The translations under genes and the position numbers were made by a program. A stretch of 64,000 bases of DNA from the NCBI RefSeq assembly GCF_016586355.1, contig NZ_BLYI01000046.1:1-64000 (forward strand). The letters are read 5' to 3'. Below, in pieces: positions 37,040 through 44,609 of the stretch (positions within the stretch are counted from its first letter, which is position 1; the number at the start of each line of letters is the position of its first letter). This DNA is from Anaerostipes butyraticus. GTDB lineage: Bacteria > Bacillota > Clostridia > Lachnospirales > Lachnospiraceae. The notes beneath the pieces are model-generated. The model had not been told where the DNA came from. It was given only the letters and a program-made list of their open reading frames with translations, and made no database searches.

Positions 37040-38101
37040 TTACTCAAGAGTCCTGTTTATGGCGTCAATCAGGATCCGTACATCCAGATGGGTGTAGACC
37101 TTTTCAGTCAGTGTCATGGCTCCGGAATGCCCCACAATTTTCTTGATGACCGTTTCCTGCACACCGGCTTCGGACAACATGGAGATACAGGTGTGGCGGG
37201 TGCAGTGCGGTGTCCGCTGGATACCGATCTGCTCCATCAGGGGTGTCCAGTAACTGTCAAAGTAGTTGCGGTACTTGAACGGTTTTCCGTCTTCTGTATG
37301 GAGAAGATATTCACATTCCGGGCAGGAGTTGTACCAGTTCCGGTAGAACGGGAGCAGCTTGTCGGCAATGGGCACTTTCCGGATACCGTTTTCTGTTTTG
37401 CTGTCGATCACATCAAAATACTGCTCATCCAGGTGTACATTTACTTTTTTCAGGGACAGGAATTCGGAAATCCGGGTGCCGTTATAGAGCAGCATGAGGA
37501 CAATCTGGTAATACTTATCATCCTGCATGGTCCAGATCCTGTCGATCTCTTCCCTGGGAAATTTGTTCCTGCTGTGTTTGTTCGGGTTCCGGTCTTTGTA
37601 CTGCACGATATCCACGTAGGTGGAATAATCTTTGTTGCAGATATCATTCTTCAGGGCAAATCCGTACAGCTGGTTAAACAGGATCTTTACTTTCTTCAGT
37701 GTCGGATAATTTTTGCCGCAGGTATCGATCACCTGCTGAAGATCCGCCAGTTTCAGGTCTTTGAAAACCCGGTGGTAAAGGAGGGTACAGGCCTTGTAGG
37801 AGGCTGTGTATCCTTTTACATTGCTTTCAGATACGGTCGGATATTTCTTCTTTGACCATTCTTCGTACACCTCGGAAAAAGTCATTTTTGCGGCTTTCGT
37901 ATCATAAGGATTATGATTATAATCAGCCAGCATCTCCAGCCCTTCGGATTTTGTCCGGGCATAGCCGATGATAATATATTCTGCAATCTTCTTTTCTTTT
38001 ACGGGATCGATCCGGTATCCTGTTGTCTTGCGGACCATATATGGTTTTCTCCGTTTTCCGGATAATTTCACTACACTTCCGTAGCCGTTTGGTAATTTCA
38101 T
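37040..38101 (-). CDS. int: Tyrosine recombinase (element integrase)
   Basis: This enzyme integrates and excises the element. The 353-aa protein has an N-terminal DNA-binding region (NGYGSVVKLSGKRRKPYMVR), a core-binding SAM-like domain (about 75-165) and the catalytic domain. Catalytic residues are Arg in YNGTRISEFLSL, His and Arg in PHCTRHTCISML, His in IVGHSGAMT and the nucleophile Tyr in KVYTHLD. It lies at the left end, reading toward rpsI, as usual for such elements. Confidence 0.95.
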   Translation of the reverse strand: MKLPNGYGSVVKLSGKRRKPYMVRKTTGYRIDPVKEKKIAEYIIIGYARTKSEGLEMLADYNHNPYDTKAAKMTFSEVYEEWSKKKYPTVSESNVKGYTASYKACTLLYHRVFKDLKLADLQQVIDTCGKNYPTLKKVKILFNQLYGFALKNDICNKDYSTYVDIVQYKDRNPNKHSRNKFPREEIDRIWTMQDDKYYQIVLMLLYNGTRISEFLSLKKVNVHLDEQYFDVIDSKTENGIRKVPIADKLLPFYRNWYNSCPECEYLLHTEDGKPFKYRNYFDSYWTPLMEQIGIQRTPHCTRHTCISMLSEAGVQETVIKKIVGHSGAMTLTEKVYTHLDVRILIDAINRTLE

Positions 38102-38130
38102 TCAGTCATTGCTCCTTTCCTTTGAAGGAC

Positions 38131-38721
38131 TTATGATCTGAACTGCTCCTTTAAAAAGGCGTTCCGGCGGCTGATGCGCTCTTCCTCTGTCAGTTCTTCC
38201 GTTTCCGTTTCGGATAACGGGACAGCTGCATAGTAGGCCAGTGTCTTGTCTTTCCAGTCCTGATAGGAACTGGCAGAATGGCCATATGCAGCATATTCCT
38301 CTCTGTTTTCCCTGAATTCTTCCAGGAATAAACACATATCTGCATTTTCAGAGGACGACAGGTCTTTGCCGTTGAAGGTAATGGAGCACTCCCAGCGGTC
38401 GTGTTCCGGCGGACGTTTCACATCAATCCGGAAGCCGAGCTCCCGGATCTGATCCAGCTGGAAGAGAAACTGCATGACGTCTGCCATATTGGTCAGCGGC
38501 TTCTCCTGCGTGTCATAGCCGGTCAGATAAGTAGAAGTGGTGTCCAGTACCCCGGCAAGTTCGTTGATCATGGCGAGCGATACTTCAATCTCTCCGCTTT
38601 CGTATTTCTGGATTGTGCGGAGGGATTTGCCAAGTGCGGCTGCCAGCTGCGTCTGATTCATGCCTTTTTGTTTTCGGGCAGTCCGGATTCTCAGTCCGAT
38701 CTGTTTCGTATCATGTTTCAT
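38131..38721 (-). CDS. XRE-family repressor of the element
   Basis: The N-terminal Cro/CI-type HTH reads IGLRIRTARKQKGMNQTQLA followed by GKSLRTIQKYESGEIEVS. The rest (about residues 75-196) is not recognised and is rich in acidic residues. The start at 38721 (MKHDTKQ) has AGAGAGGTG upstream; an in-frame ATG at 38748 lacks one. The gene is divergent from the Xis-primase-helicase operon, and repeated AAATACGAA-N5-AGTGCGG sites lie between them. It is probably a CI-like repressor. Confidence 0.85.
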   Translation of the reverse strand: MKHDTKQIGLRIRTARKQKGMNQTQLAAALGKSLRTIQKYESGEIEVSLAMINELAGVLDTTSTYLTGYDTQEKPLTNMADVMQFLFQLDQIRELGFRIDVKRPPEHDRWECSITFNGKDLSSSENADMCLFLEEFRENREEYAAYGHSASSYQDWKDKTLAYYAAVPLSETETEELTEEERISRRNAFLKEQFRS

Positions 38722-38760
38722 GATTGAATTCACCTCTCTTTCGTCCATCTTATCATATTA

Positions 38761-38849
38761 AAATACGAATTACAAGTGCGGATTTTTAGAAATATATCTT
38801 GACGCACGCAATTTTAATGCGTATAATAAAATACGAACTAATAGTGCGG
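38761..38849 (+). promoter_or_regulatory. Element control region: promoter with two repressor-type sites
   Basis: TTGACG (38799-38804) and TATAAT (38822-38827), 17 bp apart, drive the Xis-primase operon. Two 21-bp direct repeats AAATACGAA-N5-AGTGCGG stand at 38761-38781 and 38829-38849, identical at 18 of 21 positions. The second covers the likely transcription start. Confidence 0.65.
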
Positions 38850-38929
38850 TTCGCGTGTAGAGAAAGGAAATAGCAAGAATAAAAGTGCACTAAAAATACG
38901 GATATCGAATCCGGAAGGAGGTGAAGATA

Positions 38930-39178
38930 ATGGAAAAGAAAATGTATGTGGAGCTGCCGCCGTTTACAGGCAGAAATGTTCCGATCAAAGAGATCGCCCG
39001 GGCAATGGGAAAAGATCCTCATTATGTGAGGCTTGCCATCCAGCAGGGTGTCGTCAAGTTCGGTGTGGCGATGAAAGTGGGGGACGCCAGCGAATTCAGT
39101 TATTACTGCCCGGACCGTAAAGTCTGGGAAGAAACCGGATACTTCCGGGATGTGACAAAAGAAAAAGCCCATGCATGA
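38930..39178 (+). CDS. xis: Small excisionase-like DNA-binding protein
   Basis: This 82-aa protein reads MEKKMYVELPPFTGRNVPIK then EIARAMGKDPHYVRLAIQQG, a MerR/Xis-like winged-helix start. The position right after the control region and before the primase is that of excisionase or directionality genes in Firmicute elements. The ATG at 38930 follows GGAAGGAGGTGA. I name it Xis-like by position and HTH only. Confidence 0.6.
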   Translation: MEKKMYVELPPFTGRNVPIKEIARAMGKDPHYVRLAIQQGVVKFGVAMKVGDASEFSYYCPDRKVWEETGYFRDVTKEKAHA

Positions 39179-39196
39179 TCGCACGGGCAAATTCTC

Positions 39197-39249
39197 CAGA
39201 GGTATTGCTACACTCTGACCTAGCAACTCAAGTATAGCAAATACCTCTG
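39197..39249 (+). ncRNA. Long stem-loop upstream of the primase
   Basis: CAGAGGTATTGCTA (39197-39210) pairs with TAGCAAATACCTCTG (39235-39249) over 14 bp with one bulged A, leaving a 24-nt loop. It lies between the Xis-like and primase genes and lacks a T tract. It may be a regulatory RNA structure or a DNA site. Confidence 0.5.
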
Positions 39250-39287
39250 CGAGATACAATGAAAAATTTCAGCAGAGGAGGTTATAA

Positions 39288-39911
39288 GTGAATATATTTC
39301 AGGAAGTAAAATCATACGTTACCGCAAGGCAGGCGGCGGAGCAGTACGGGATCCGGGTCGGCAGGAACCAGATGGCATGCTGTCCGTTTCATGACGATCA
39401 TCATCCCAGCATGAAAATTGATACTAATTATTACTGTTTTGCCTGCGGAGCAAAAGGAGATGTGATCGGGTTGACCGCAGGGCTGTTTGGTCTGTCGCCT
39501 TACGAAGCGGCCAGCAAACTGATCGCAGATTTTCAGCTGCCGTTGACAGCAGAGAAGTGTCAGGAAAGACGAAAAAAATACAGAAACAGGAATCCGGTTT
39601 CTGTCAAAGAGAAGATGACAGACTGGCACCGGCATGCGGTAAAAGTCCTGACCGACTATCTGTCATGGATCCGGTTCTGGAAACGGTTCTACGGATTGGA
39701 ACCGGACGCCTTTGAGCAGGAACAATTTCTGGAGGCGTTGGAAAACGAGAGGAAGATCAATGATTATCTGGATATTCTTCTGGCCGGAAGCGGAGAAGAA
39801 ATTGCAGAATTCTTTATCTGTAAGCGGAAGGAGGTGGCGGAGATTGAGCAGCATGTGGAACGATATCAGCGAAGAGTCCATGCGGAAATTAAAGCGTATT
39901 GCAGAAAATGA
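39288..39911 (+). CDS. CHC2 zinc-finger primase-like protein
   Basis: This 207-aa protein has an N-terminal CHC2 zinc finger of the DnaG type (ACCPFHDDHHPSMKI then YYCFACGAKGDVIG, residues about 31-65). No TOPRIM catalytic domain follows, so it probably acts together with the next gene in replication of the element. It has a GTG start after GAGGAGGTT, and its 3' end overlaps the next gene. Confidence 0.88.
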   Translation: MNIFQEVKSYVTARQAAEQYGIRVGRNQMACCPFHDDHHPSMKIDTNYYCFACGAKGDVIGLTAGLFGLSPYEAASKLIADFQLPLTAEKCQERRKKYRNRNPVSVKEKMTDWHRHAVKVLTDYLSWIRFWKRFYGLEPDAFEQEQFLEALENERKINDYLDILLAGSGEEIAEFFICKRKEVAEIEQHVERYQRRVHAEIKAYCRK

Positions 39912-41208
39912 AATGCTGACTCAGGAAGAAATCCGGGAGAACCTGGACGTGACAGAGAAAGGCAAGATCCGTCAGTCGATCCAGAACTGCAAATATGCGC
40001 TGGAGCATGATCCGTATCTGCAGGGAGCAATTTGCAGAAATGAAATGACCTGCCAGATCGATATTATGAAAAAGGTTCCATGGAAACGCCGGGGCGTCCA
40101 GATGACGGATACGGATATGAACAATCTGTCCCTTTATCTGGAAAAGAATTACGGATTGACCAGTGACAGGGTGATCGCCAAGGCGGTGGATATTGTGGCA
40201 AACGATAACAGCTTCCATCCCATTATTGATCTGCTGGAAAGCCTGACCTGGGACGGAACGCCGAGGATTCACAACATGCTCAACCATTTCTTCGGGGCGT
40301 CTGATCCGGAGTATTCCGGTGAGATCATGAAAATGCATATGCTGGCGGCCATCAGCCGTCTGTATGACCCGGGGAAGAAATATGATATCATGCTCTGTCT
40401 GGTGGGCGGACAGGGAACCGGGAAATCTACATTTTTCAAATATCTGGCGATCCGGGATGAATGGTTTACCGATGATGTGAAACGTTTAGACGATAAGCGG
40501 GTTTATGAGTATCTGCAGGGACACTGGATCGTGGAAATGTCAGAAATGAACGCGGTGGCCAATGCCAGGAGTATTGAGGAAACAAAATCATTCCTGAGCA
40601 GACAGAAGGACACCTATCGGATCCCTTATGAGAGACGGGCAGAAGACCGGTACCGGCAGTGTGTATTCTGCGGAACTTCCAATGATCTTGCATTCCTGCC
40701 CTTTGACAGGACAGGTAACCGCCGGTTCGGACCGGTCAGAGTATGCCCGGAAAAAGCAGAAACGACCATTTACAGTAATGAGAAAGAGTCCAGGGAATAC
40801 ATCCTGCAGGCATGGGCGGAAGCCATGGAGATCTACCGCAGCGGAGATTTTTCCCTCACATTCTCGCCGGATATGGAAGATTATGTGAAAGCACTCCAGA
40901 AAGAGTTTATGCCGGAAGATACCCAGACGGGCATGATCCAGGCGTTCCTGGACCGTTATGAGGAAGACTATGTATGTTCTACCATCATTTATCAGGAAGT
41001 GTTCCACCATGAAGGGATGGTGCCGAAATGGCAGTCCAAAGAGATTGGCGACCTGATGGATAATGAGATCATCGGATGGGAAAAACACGGGACACACCGG
41101 TTCCCGGGAAGCCTTGGAACTCAGCGTTCCTGGAAACGGATCCATCCGAAAAAAGACGGGGACGGCTTTATAAATATAGATGAAAATACAGAGCTGCCCT
41201 TTGAATAA
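39844..41208 (+). CDS. VirE-family replication helicase/ATPase
   Basis: This is a P-loop protein of the virulence-associated E family that serves plasmids and elements as replicative primase-helicase partner. Walker A is LVGGQGTGKSTFFKYL, and GHWIVEMSEMNAV is the Walker B region. WDGTPRIHNMLNHFFG is a family signature. I choose a TTG start at 39844, 8 nt after GGAGG (454 aa); ATG 39853 is possible. The longer frame reading back to 39712 lies within the primase gene and lacks family similarity. Confidence 0.88.
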   Translation: MSSMWNDISEESMRKLKRIAENEMLTQEEIRENLDVTEKGKIRQSIQNCKYALEHDPYLQGAICRNEMTCQIDIMKKVPWKRRGVQMTDTDMNNLSLYLEKNYGLTSDRVIAKAVDIVANDNSFHPIIDLLESLTWDGTPRIHNMLNHFFGASDPEYSGEIMKMHMLAAISRLYDPGKKYDIMLCLVGGQGTGKSTFFKYLAIRDEWFTDDVKRLDDKRVYEYLQGHWIVEMSEMNAVANARSIEETKSFLSRQKDTYRIPYERRAEDRYRQCVFCGTSNDLAFLPFDRTGNRRFGPVRVCPEKAETTIYSNEKESREYILQAWAEAMEIYRSGDFSLTFSPDMEDYVKALQKEFMPEDTQTGMIQAFLDRYEEDYVCSTIIYQEVFHHEGMVPKWQSKEIGDLMDNEIIGWEKHGTHRFPGSLGTQRSWKRIHPKKDGDGFINIDENTELPFE

Positions 41209-41235
41209 AAGATAACTTTTAAAATGTTTTGAGCC

Positions 41236-41296
41236 TTGTTTACAAAAGTTTGTTTACACAAAAATGAGAAATCTGTAAACAAGAACCTGTAAACAG
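41236..41296 (+). repeat. Symmetric iteron array (candidate replication origin)
   Basis: TTGTTTACA occurs at 41236 and 41250, and its complement TGTAAACAA/G at 41274 and 41288. Each pair has a 14-bp period and the two pairs face each other across 15 bp. It follows directly after the VirE-type gene, as plasmid origins often do. Confidence 0.6.
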
Positions 41297-41403
41297 GATG
41301 AAAAAAACTTTGAAAGTTAAAAACCAGAGAAAAGGAAACATCCCGGATACGGGCATAAAATAACAGGCGGATACGCCGGAAACCAAGCCCTCGGCGCTTG
41401 AGA

Positions 41404-41455
41404 GCGAAATACACCCATCGCGCAGATCTGAAGATCTGCACTCTGTGTATTTCGC
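41404..41455 (+). other. oriT-like nested inverted repeat
   Basis: GCGAAATACAC (41404-41414) and GTGTATTTCGC (41445-41455) form an 11-bp outer dyad. It encloses GCAGATC-TGAA-GATCTGC (41422-41439). It lies 89 bp upstream of the MobA/MobL relaxase gene, the usual place for an origin of transfer. The nick site is not identified. Confidence 0.6.
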
Positions 41456-41543
41456 GACTGCGTCGGGCCGGGACGCCCCGCAGGGCGGATCAGAACCGAA
41501 AGACCGGTTCATTTCTGACGTACCACCGCCGGAAAGGAGATGT

Positions 41544-43085
41544 ATGGCAAATGGAAAGAATTGTTTTATCCAGACGGTCAAGCTGCCTCACGTCCGGGGC
41601 AGGGTACGTTATATCTCGGATCCAAAGCGGCAGGAAAATCTGTATGCTGCCTATACCAGTGCGGATCCGAAATTCTGGCAGTATCTGTCAAAGGAGAATC
41701 AGGCGGATTTTGCCAGAAGCGGAACGGAAGGAAAATGTATTGAGGCCAGGGAAATGATCATCATGCTGCCGCCTGGCCTGATCCATTATGATCATGACAC
41801 GCTGCTGAAATATTTTACTGCGAAATTTGTGGAACGGTACGGCGTGGCTGTGGCAAGCGCCCTTCACCACAATAAACGGAAAACCAATCTTCATATCCAT
41901 CTTATTTTTTCAGAGAGAAAAGCTTATGATGAGCCGGTGGAGAAGATCGCTTTAAGAAATATGTTTTACGATGAAACGGGGAAACATGTCCGGACGAAGA
42001 AAGAAATCCTGGATGAAAATGGAGAAATCCGTTCCGGCTGCAGGATCATCAAAAAAGGAGAGGTTTACGAAAAGCATTTCTTCCAGCCGAAGAATCCGGA
42101 ATTCAAGTCGAAAAAATTTACAGAGGATATGAAATATTTCTATACGGATCTGATCAATGGACTGGTGCAGGATCCGGCGGAGAAACTGAAGGTGTTTGAT
42201 AAGAACAGTCCGTATCTGCCAACCAGAAAAATCGGGAAGAACAATCCGAAAGCAGAGGAGATACGGATCGATAATTATCTCCGGCAGGAGTGGAACAACA
42301 TGGTAGACCGGGCAGTAGTGGAAGGAGTGACCGAAGAGGAACTGCGCTTTGCAAAGAAAAAAGAGCTCACAGATCCGGCGGCAGAATCCATCCGAAGGTC
42401 AGGGTGGAAACCGGAGATTTTTCGGACGATCCTGCAAAAGGCGATTGGAAAGCTACGGGGCTTTATCCAGTATATCAAAGAACTCCGGAATGCAGAATAT
42501 GACAAGAATGGACAGCCAATATTTCACCGTGACCTGAAATTTGATGTGACGCCGGCGCCGCTGCCGGAGATCGCAAAAGGGAAAAGACCATCTTCAGCAG
42601 CGCAGGAAGCAGAAGTAATGAGGCTGGATAACATTCTGCAGAAGATGAAGAAAGCAGAGCAGAGGATCTATGCTGTCGAGAAAGTTCTGATCCGGCTGGA
42701 GAAAGAACGGCAGAATATTGACGGGAAATGGTTTCACGGAAAAGAAAAGAAGGAGCTGGATCAGAAGATTGCCGGAAAACAGCAGGAACTGAAAAAAGCG
42801 AAGGCTACACTCGCCGGAATACCTGGACTGCATGGATATGAAAATGCGTTGGCAGTGAAAAAAGCATATACATCTGCAACGAAGGAACTGGATAAAATCC
42901 GTAACAGGCAGAAAGAATGGGATCAGAAAAGTGTTCCGGAAAAACAGTATCTGGTGATCCGAAGTAATAAGCCGGAACAGAGGGCAGAGCGGCAAAGTGT
43001 ACTGGAGCAGCTGGATAAAAGGAAAAGGGAGATGGAAAAGAGGCAGCGAACAAAGAAACGGGGATATGACAGAGATTGTCTGTAA
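41544..43085 (+). CDS. mobL: MobA/MobL-family relaxase
   Basis: This relaxase nicks oriT and pilots the strand during mobilization. The 513-aa protein has the metal-binding motif NLHIHLIFSERK (about residues 115-126), candidate catalytic Tyr residues near the N-terminus (RGRVRYISDPKR) and a long charged C-terminal coiled coil (about 390-510). The start at ATG 41544 behind GGAAAGGAGA is clear; the same frame is open upstream through the oriT-like region. Confidence 0.9.
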   Translation: MANGKNCFIQTVKLPHVRGRVRYISDPKRQENLYAAYTSADPKFWQYLSKENQADFARSGTEGKCIEAREMIIMLPPGLIHYDHDTLLKYFTAKFVERYGVAVASALHHNKRKTNLHIHLIFSERKAYDEPVEKIALRNMFYDETGKHVRTKKEILDENGEIRSGCRIIKKGEVYEKHFFQPKNPEFKSKKFTEDMKYFYTDLINGLVQDPAEKLKVFDKNSPYLPTRKIGKNNPKAEEIRIDNYLRQEWNNMVDRAVVEGVTEEELRFAKKKELTDPAAESIRRSGWKPEIFRTILQKAIGKLRGFIQYIKELRNAEYDKNGQPIFHRDLKFDVTPAPLPEIAKGKRPSSAAQEAEVMRLDNILQKMKKAEQRIYAVEKVLIRLEKERQNIDGKWFHGKEKKELDQKIAGKQQELKKAKATLAGIPGLHGYENALAVKKAYTSATKELDKIRNRQKEWDQKSVPEKQYLVIRSNKPEQRAERQSVLEQLDKRKREMEKRQRTKKRGYDRDCL

Positions 43086-43100
43086 AAAAATGTTCACAGG

Positions 43101-43142
43101 AAAAGCAACCGTTTTATGCCGGAGAGCTACGGTTGCTTTTTT
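43101..43142 (+). terminator. Terminator of the relaxase gene
   Basis: AAAAGCAACCGT (43101-43112) pairs with ACGGTTGCTTTT (43129-43140), followed by TT. Confidence 0.85.
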
Positions 43143-43231
43143 CTAAACTGATATGAATTTGGACTGATCGCCTGTGAACGGGAGTGAACCTGTCCACAGA
43201 TCGATAAATGGCAGATGGACTGCCAGATGGT

Positions 43232-43468
43232 CTACACCAGTCCGCTAAAAAATTCAGATATATCAGCGCTGAAAATTTTGCTGAGAGCAACAAGCTCACT
43301 GACTTTAATGTTCATCCGGTTGGTTTCAATTTTTGCATAGGTGCTTTTGGATATTTCAATTCCCATGAGCTGAAGGCGGGCGATCACCTGATCCTGCGTC
43401 ATGTTTGAAGCTTTTCTTAATCGTTGGATGTTATGTCCGATATCCATATCCGGTCTGAGTTTCTGCAT
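43232..43468 (-). CDS. Small XRE-family regulator
   Basis: This 78-aa protein is almost entirely one Cro/CI HTH: IGHNIQRLRKASNMTQDQVI, ISKSTYAKIETNRMNIKVSE. It is divergent from the 100-aa gene at 43586, and three copies of TTCGYAATARAGAAA lie in the shared promoter region. It is probably an autoregulated repressor or a C-type control protein for the cargo. Confidence 0.85.
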   Translation of the reverse strand: MQKLRPDMDIGHNIQRLRKASNMTQDQVIARLQLMGIEISKSTYAKIETNRMNIKVSELVALSKIFSADISEFFSGLV

Positions 43469-43488
43469 ATCTGTACAACTCCTGAAAA

Positions 43489-43574
43489 TTCGTAATAAAG
43501 AAATATATCTTGATTGTATGCAGTATTGAGATTATAATGTTTCGTAATAAAGAAATGTTTCGCAATAGAGAAAG
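43489..43574 (+). promoter_or_regulatory. Promoter with three operator-like repeats
   Basis: TTGATT (43510-43515) and TATAAT (43533-43538) have a 17-bp spacer. TTCGTAATAAAGAAAT occurs at 43489-43504 and 43541-43556, and a third copy TTCGCAATAGAGAAAG at 43559-43574. They bracket the promoter and probably bind the small XRE regulator. Confidence 0.65.
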
Positions 43575-43585
43575 GATGGAATAAC

Positions 43586-43888
43586 ATGAATGTAGATAAA
43601 ATATTTGAGAGAGCAACAATCAGGGGAGTTGCGGATTATCTTCTGTTTGGCCTGGGACCGGATGAAGATGACAGGAGTTATGAGGAACGGCTGGATGAGA
43701 TTTATATGAGATTTGAAAAGACTGTGGGAAAGTATGATGAAAACCCGACTTCAGAACTGCTGGATCTGTGTAATGAACTCAGCAGCGAGACGGCCAGTGT
43801 GTATACGGAAATAGGGCTGCAGGCGGGCATACTGCTGATGATGGATATGATCGGGAATATGAATCAAGAGAAAGAAAACAACGATTAA
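43586..43888 (+). CDS. Small element protein of unknown function
   Basis: This 100-aa acidic protein begins MNVDKIFERATIRGVADYLL and has a helical C-terminus ending in AGILLMMDMIGNMNQE. It resembles short proteins of unknown function that recur on Lachnospiraceae mobile elements (I believe DUF6809). Its own promoter, repeat operators and downstream hairpin make it a separate unit. No function is assigned. Confidence 0.7.
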   Translation: MNVDKIFERATIRGVADYLLFGLGPDEDDRSYEERLDEIYMRFEKTVGKYDENPTSELLDLCNELSSETASVYTEIGLQAGILLMMDMIGNMNQEKENND

Positions 43889-43902
43889 GATGGAATGATA
43901 AA

Positions 43903-43939
43903 TGGGAGCATGCAACAGATGCCTGTACATGCTCCCATA
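43903..43939. terminator. Hairpin between convergent genes
   Basis: TGGGAGCATG pairs with CATGCTCCCA. It separates the 43586 gene from the convergent vsr gene. It lacks a good T tract on either side. Confidence 0.5.
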
Positions 43940-43949
43940 TTAGGAAGAA

Positions 43950-44402
43950 TTACATATCTGAATCTTCATCGTTGATTTCTGCCAAAGTATTGTCCCAAAT
44001 AGTTTCTTCTATAACTTGGAGGCATTCATCGGTGTGCTTTTTAATATCGCTCCCCCAAAAATGAATAACAGTATATCCAAGGAAGAGAAGTTTTTTATCA
44101 TTTTCCGAATCTCTTGCACGGTTCCGTTCTATCTTCTTAATCCAGTAATCAGGATTATTTCCCTTTTCAAGCCGTAGTTTCAGGTATTCCCAGTCCTTCC
44201 CGTGAAAAAATTCACTGTCGCAAAAAATAGCGATTTTATATTTGGTAAGTACGATATCTGGAGATCCCGGGAGCGATTTGTAATTTTTACGGTATCGGTA
44301 TCCCTTATGCCATAATGCTTTGCGAAGCTGAATCTCAATAGAAGTATCCTTGCTATGAATTTTACTCATGTTTTTCGAAATAGTTTTGGCATCTCGCAAC
44401 AT
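43950..44402 (-). CDS. vsr: Very short patch repair endonuclease
   Basis: Vsr nicks T:G mismatches that arise when 5-methylcytosine deaminates. The 150-aa protein has MSKIHSKDTSIEIQLRKALW, YRKNYKSLPGSPDIVLTKYK with the catalytic Asp, FCDSEFFHGKDW and NPDYWIKKIERNRARD. The ATG at 44402 is preferred because GAAAGGA lies about 10 nt upstream; a TTG at 44411 is too close. It is divergent from the cytosine methyltransferase, whose mutagenic side effect it would counter. Confidence 0.94.
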   Translation of the reverse strand: MLRDAKTISKNMSKIHSKDTSIEIQLRKALWHKGYRYRKNYKSLPGSPDIVLTKYKIAIFCDSEFFHGKDWEYLKLRLEKGNNPDYWIKKIERNRARDSENDKKLLFLGYTVIHFWGSDIKKHTDECLQVIEETIWDNTLAEINDEDSDM

Positions 44403-44544
44403 ATGAACCAATTCCTTTCATAGAAAGTTAGATTATACAAAATATAGTAGTATTATCATATCAAAGTGCTTATTATTCTACAAGAATAAAAATATTTCTA
44501 AGAACCCAAGAAGGAGATTATCTAACGATATGGTGAGAAAAGGA

Positions 44545-44573
44545 TTGAATGGATAGTTGTTCTATGATAATAT
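44545..44573 (+). promoter_or_regulatory. Promoter of the restriction-modification operon
   Basis: TTGAAT (44545-44550) and TAATAT (44568-44573) are 17 bp apart, 37 bp before the methyltransferase ATG. The HTH of the methyltransferase may bind here, but no obvious dyad is seen. Confidence 0.5.
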
Positions 44574-44609
44574 TATTTCCATAAGTGATGGTGTTTAGGA
44601 GGAAGAGGA

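Noticed and set aside
37088-37855. 255-residue open frame opposite the integrase
   Set aside because: The integrase on the minus strand has all catalytic residues; the plus frame shows no family features.
39712-39843. N-terminal extension of the VirE-type gene
   Set aside because: It overlaps the primase gene in another frame, lacks a ribosome-binding site and is Trp/Arg-rich in a way unlike the family.
41445-41543. N-terminal extension of the relaxase
   Set aside because: It would translate the oriT-like region; a clear GGAAAGGAGA lies before ATG 41544.
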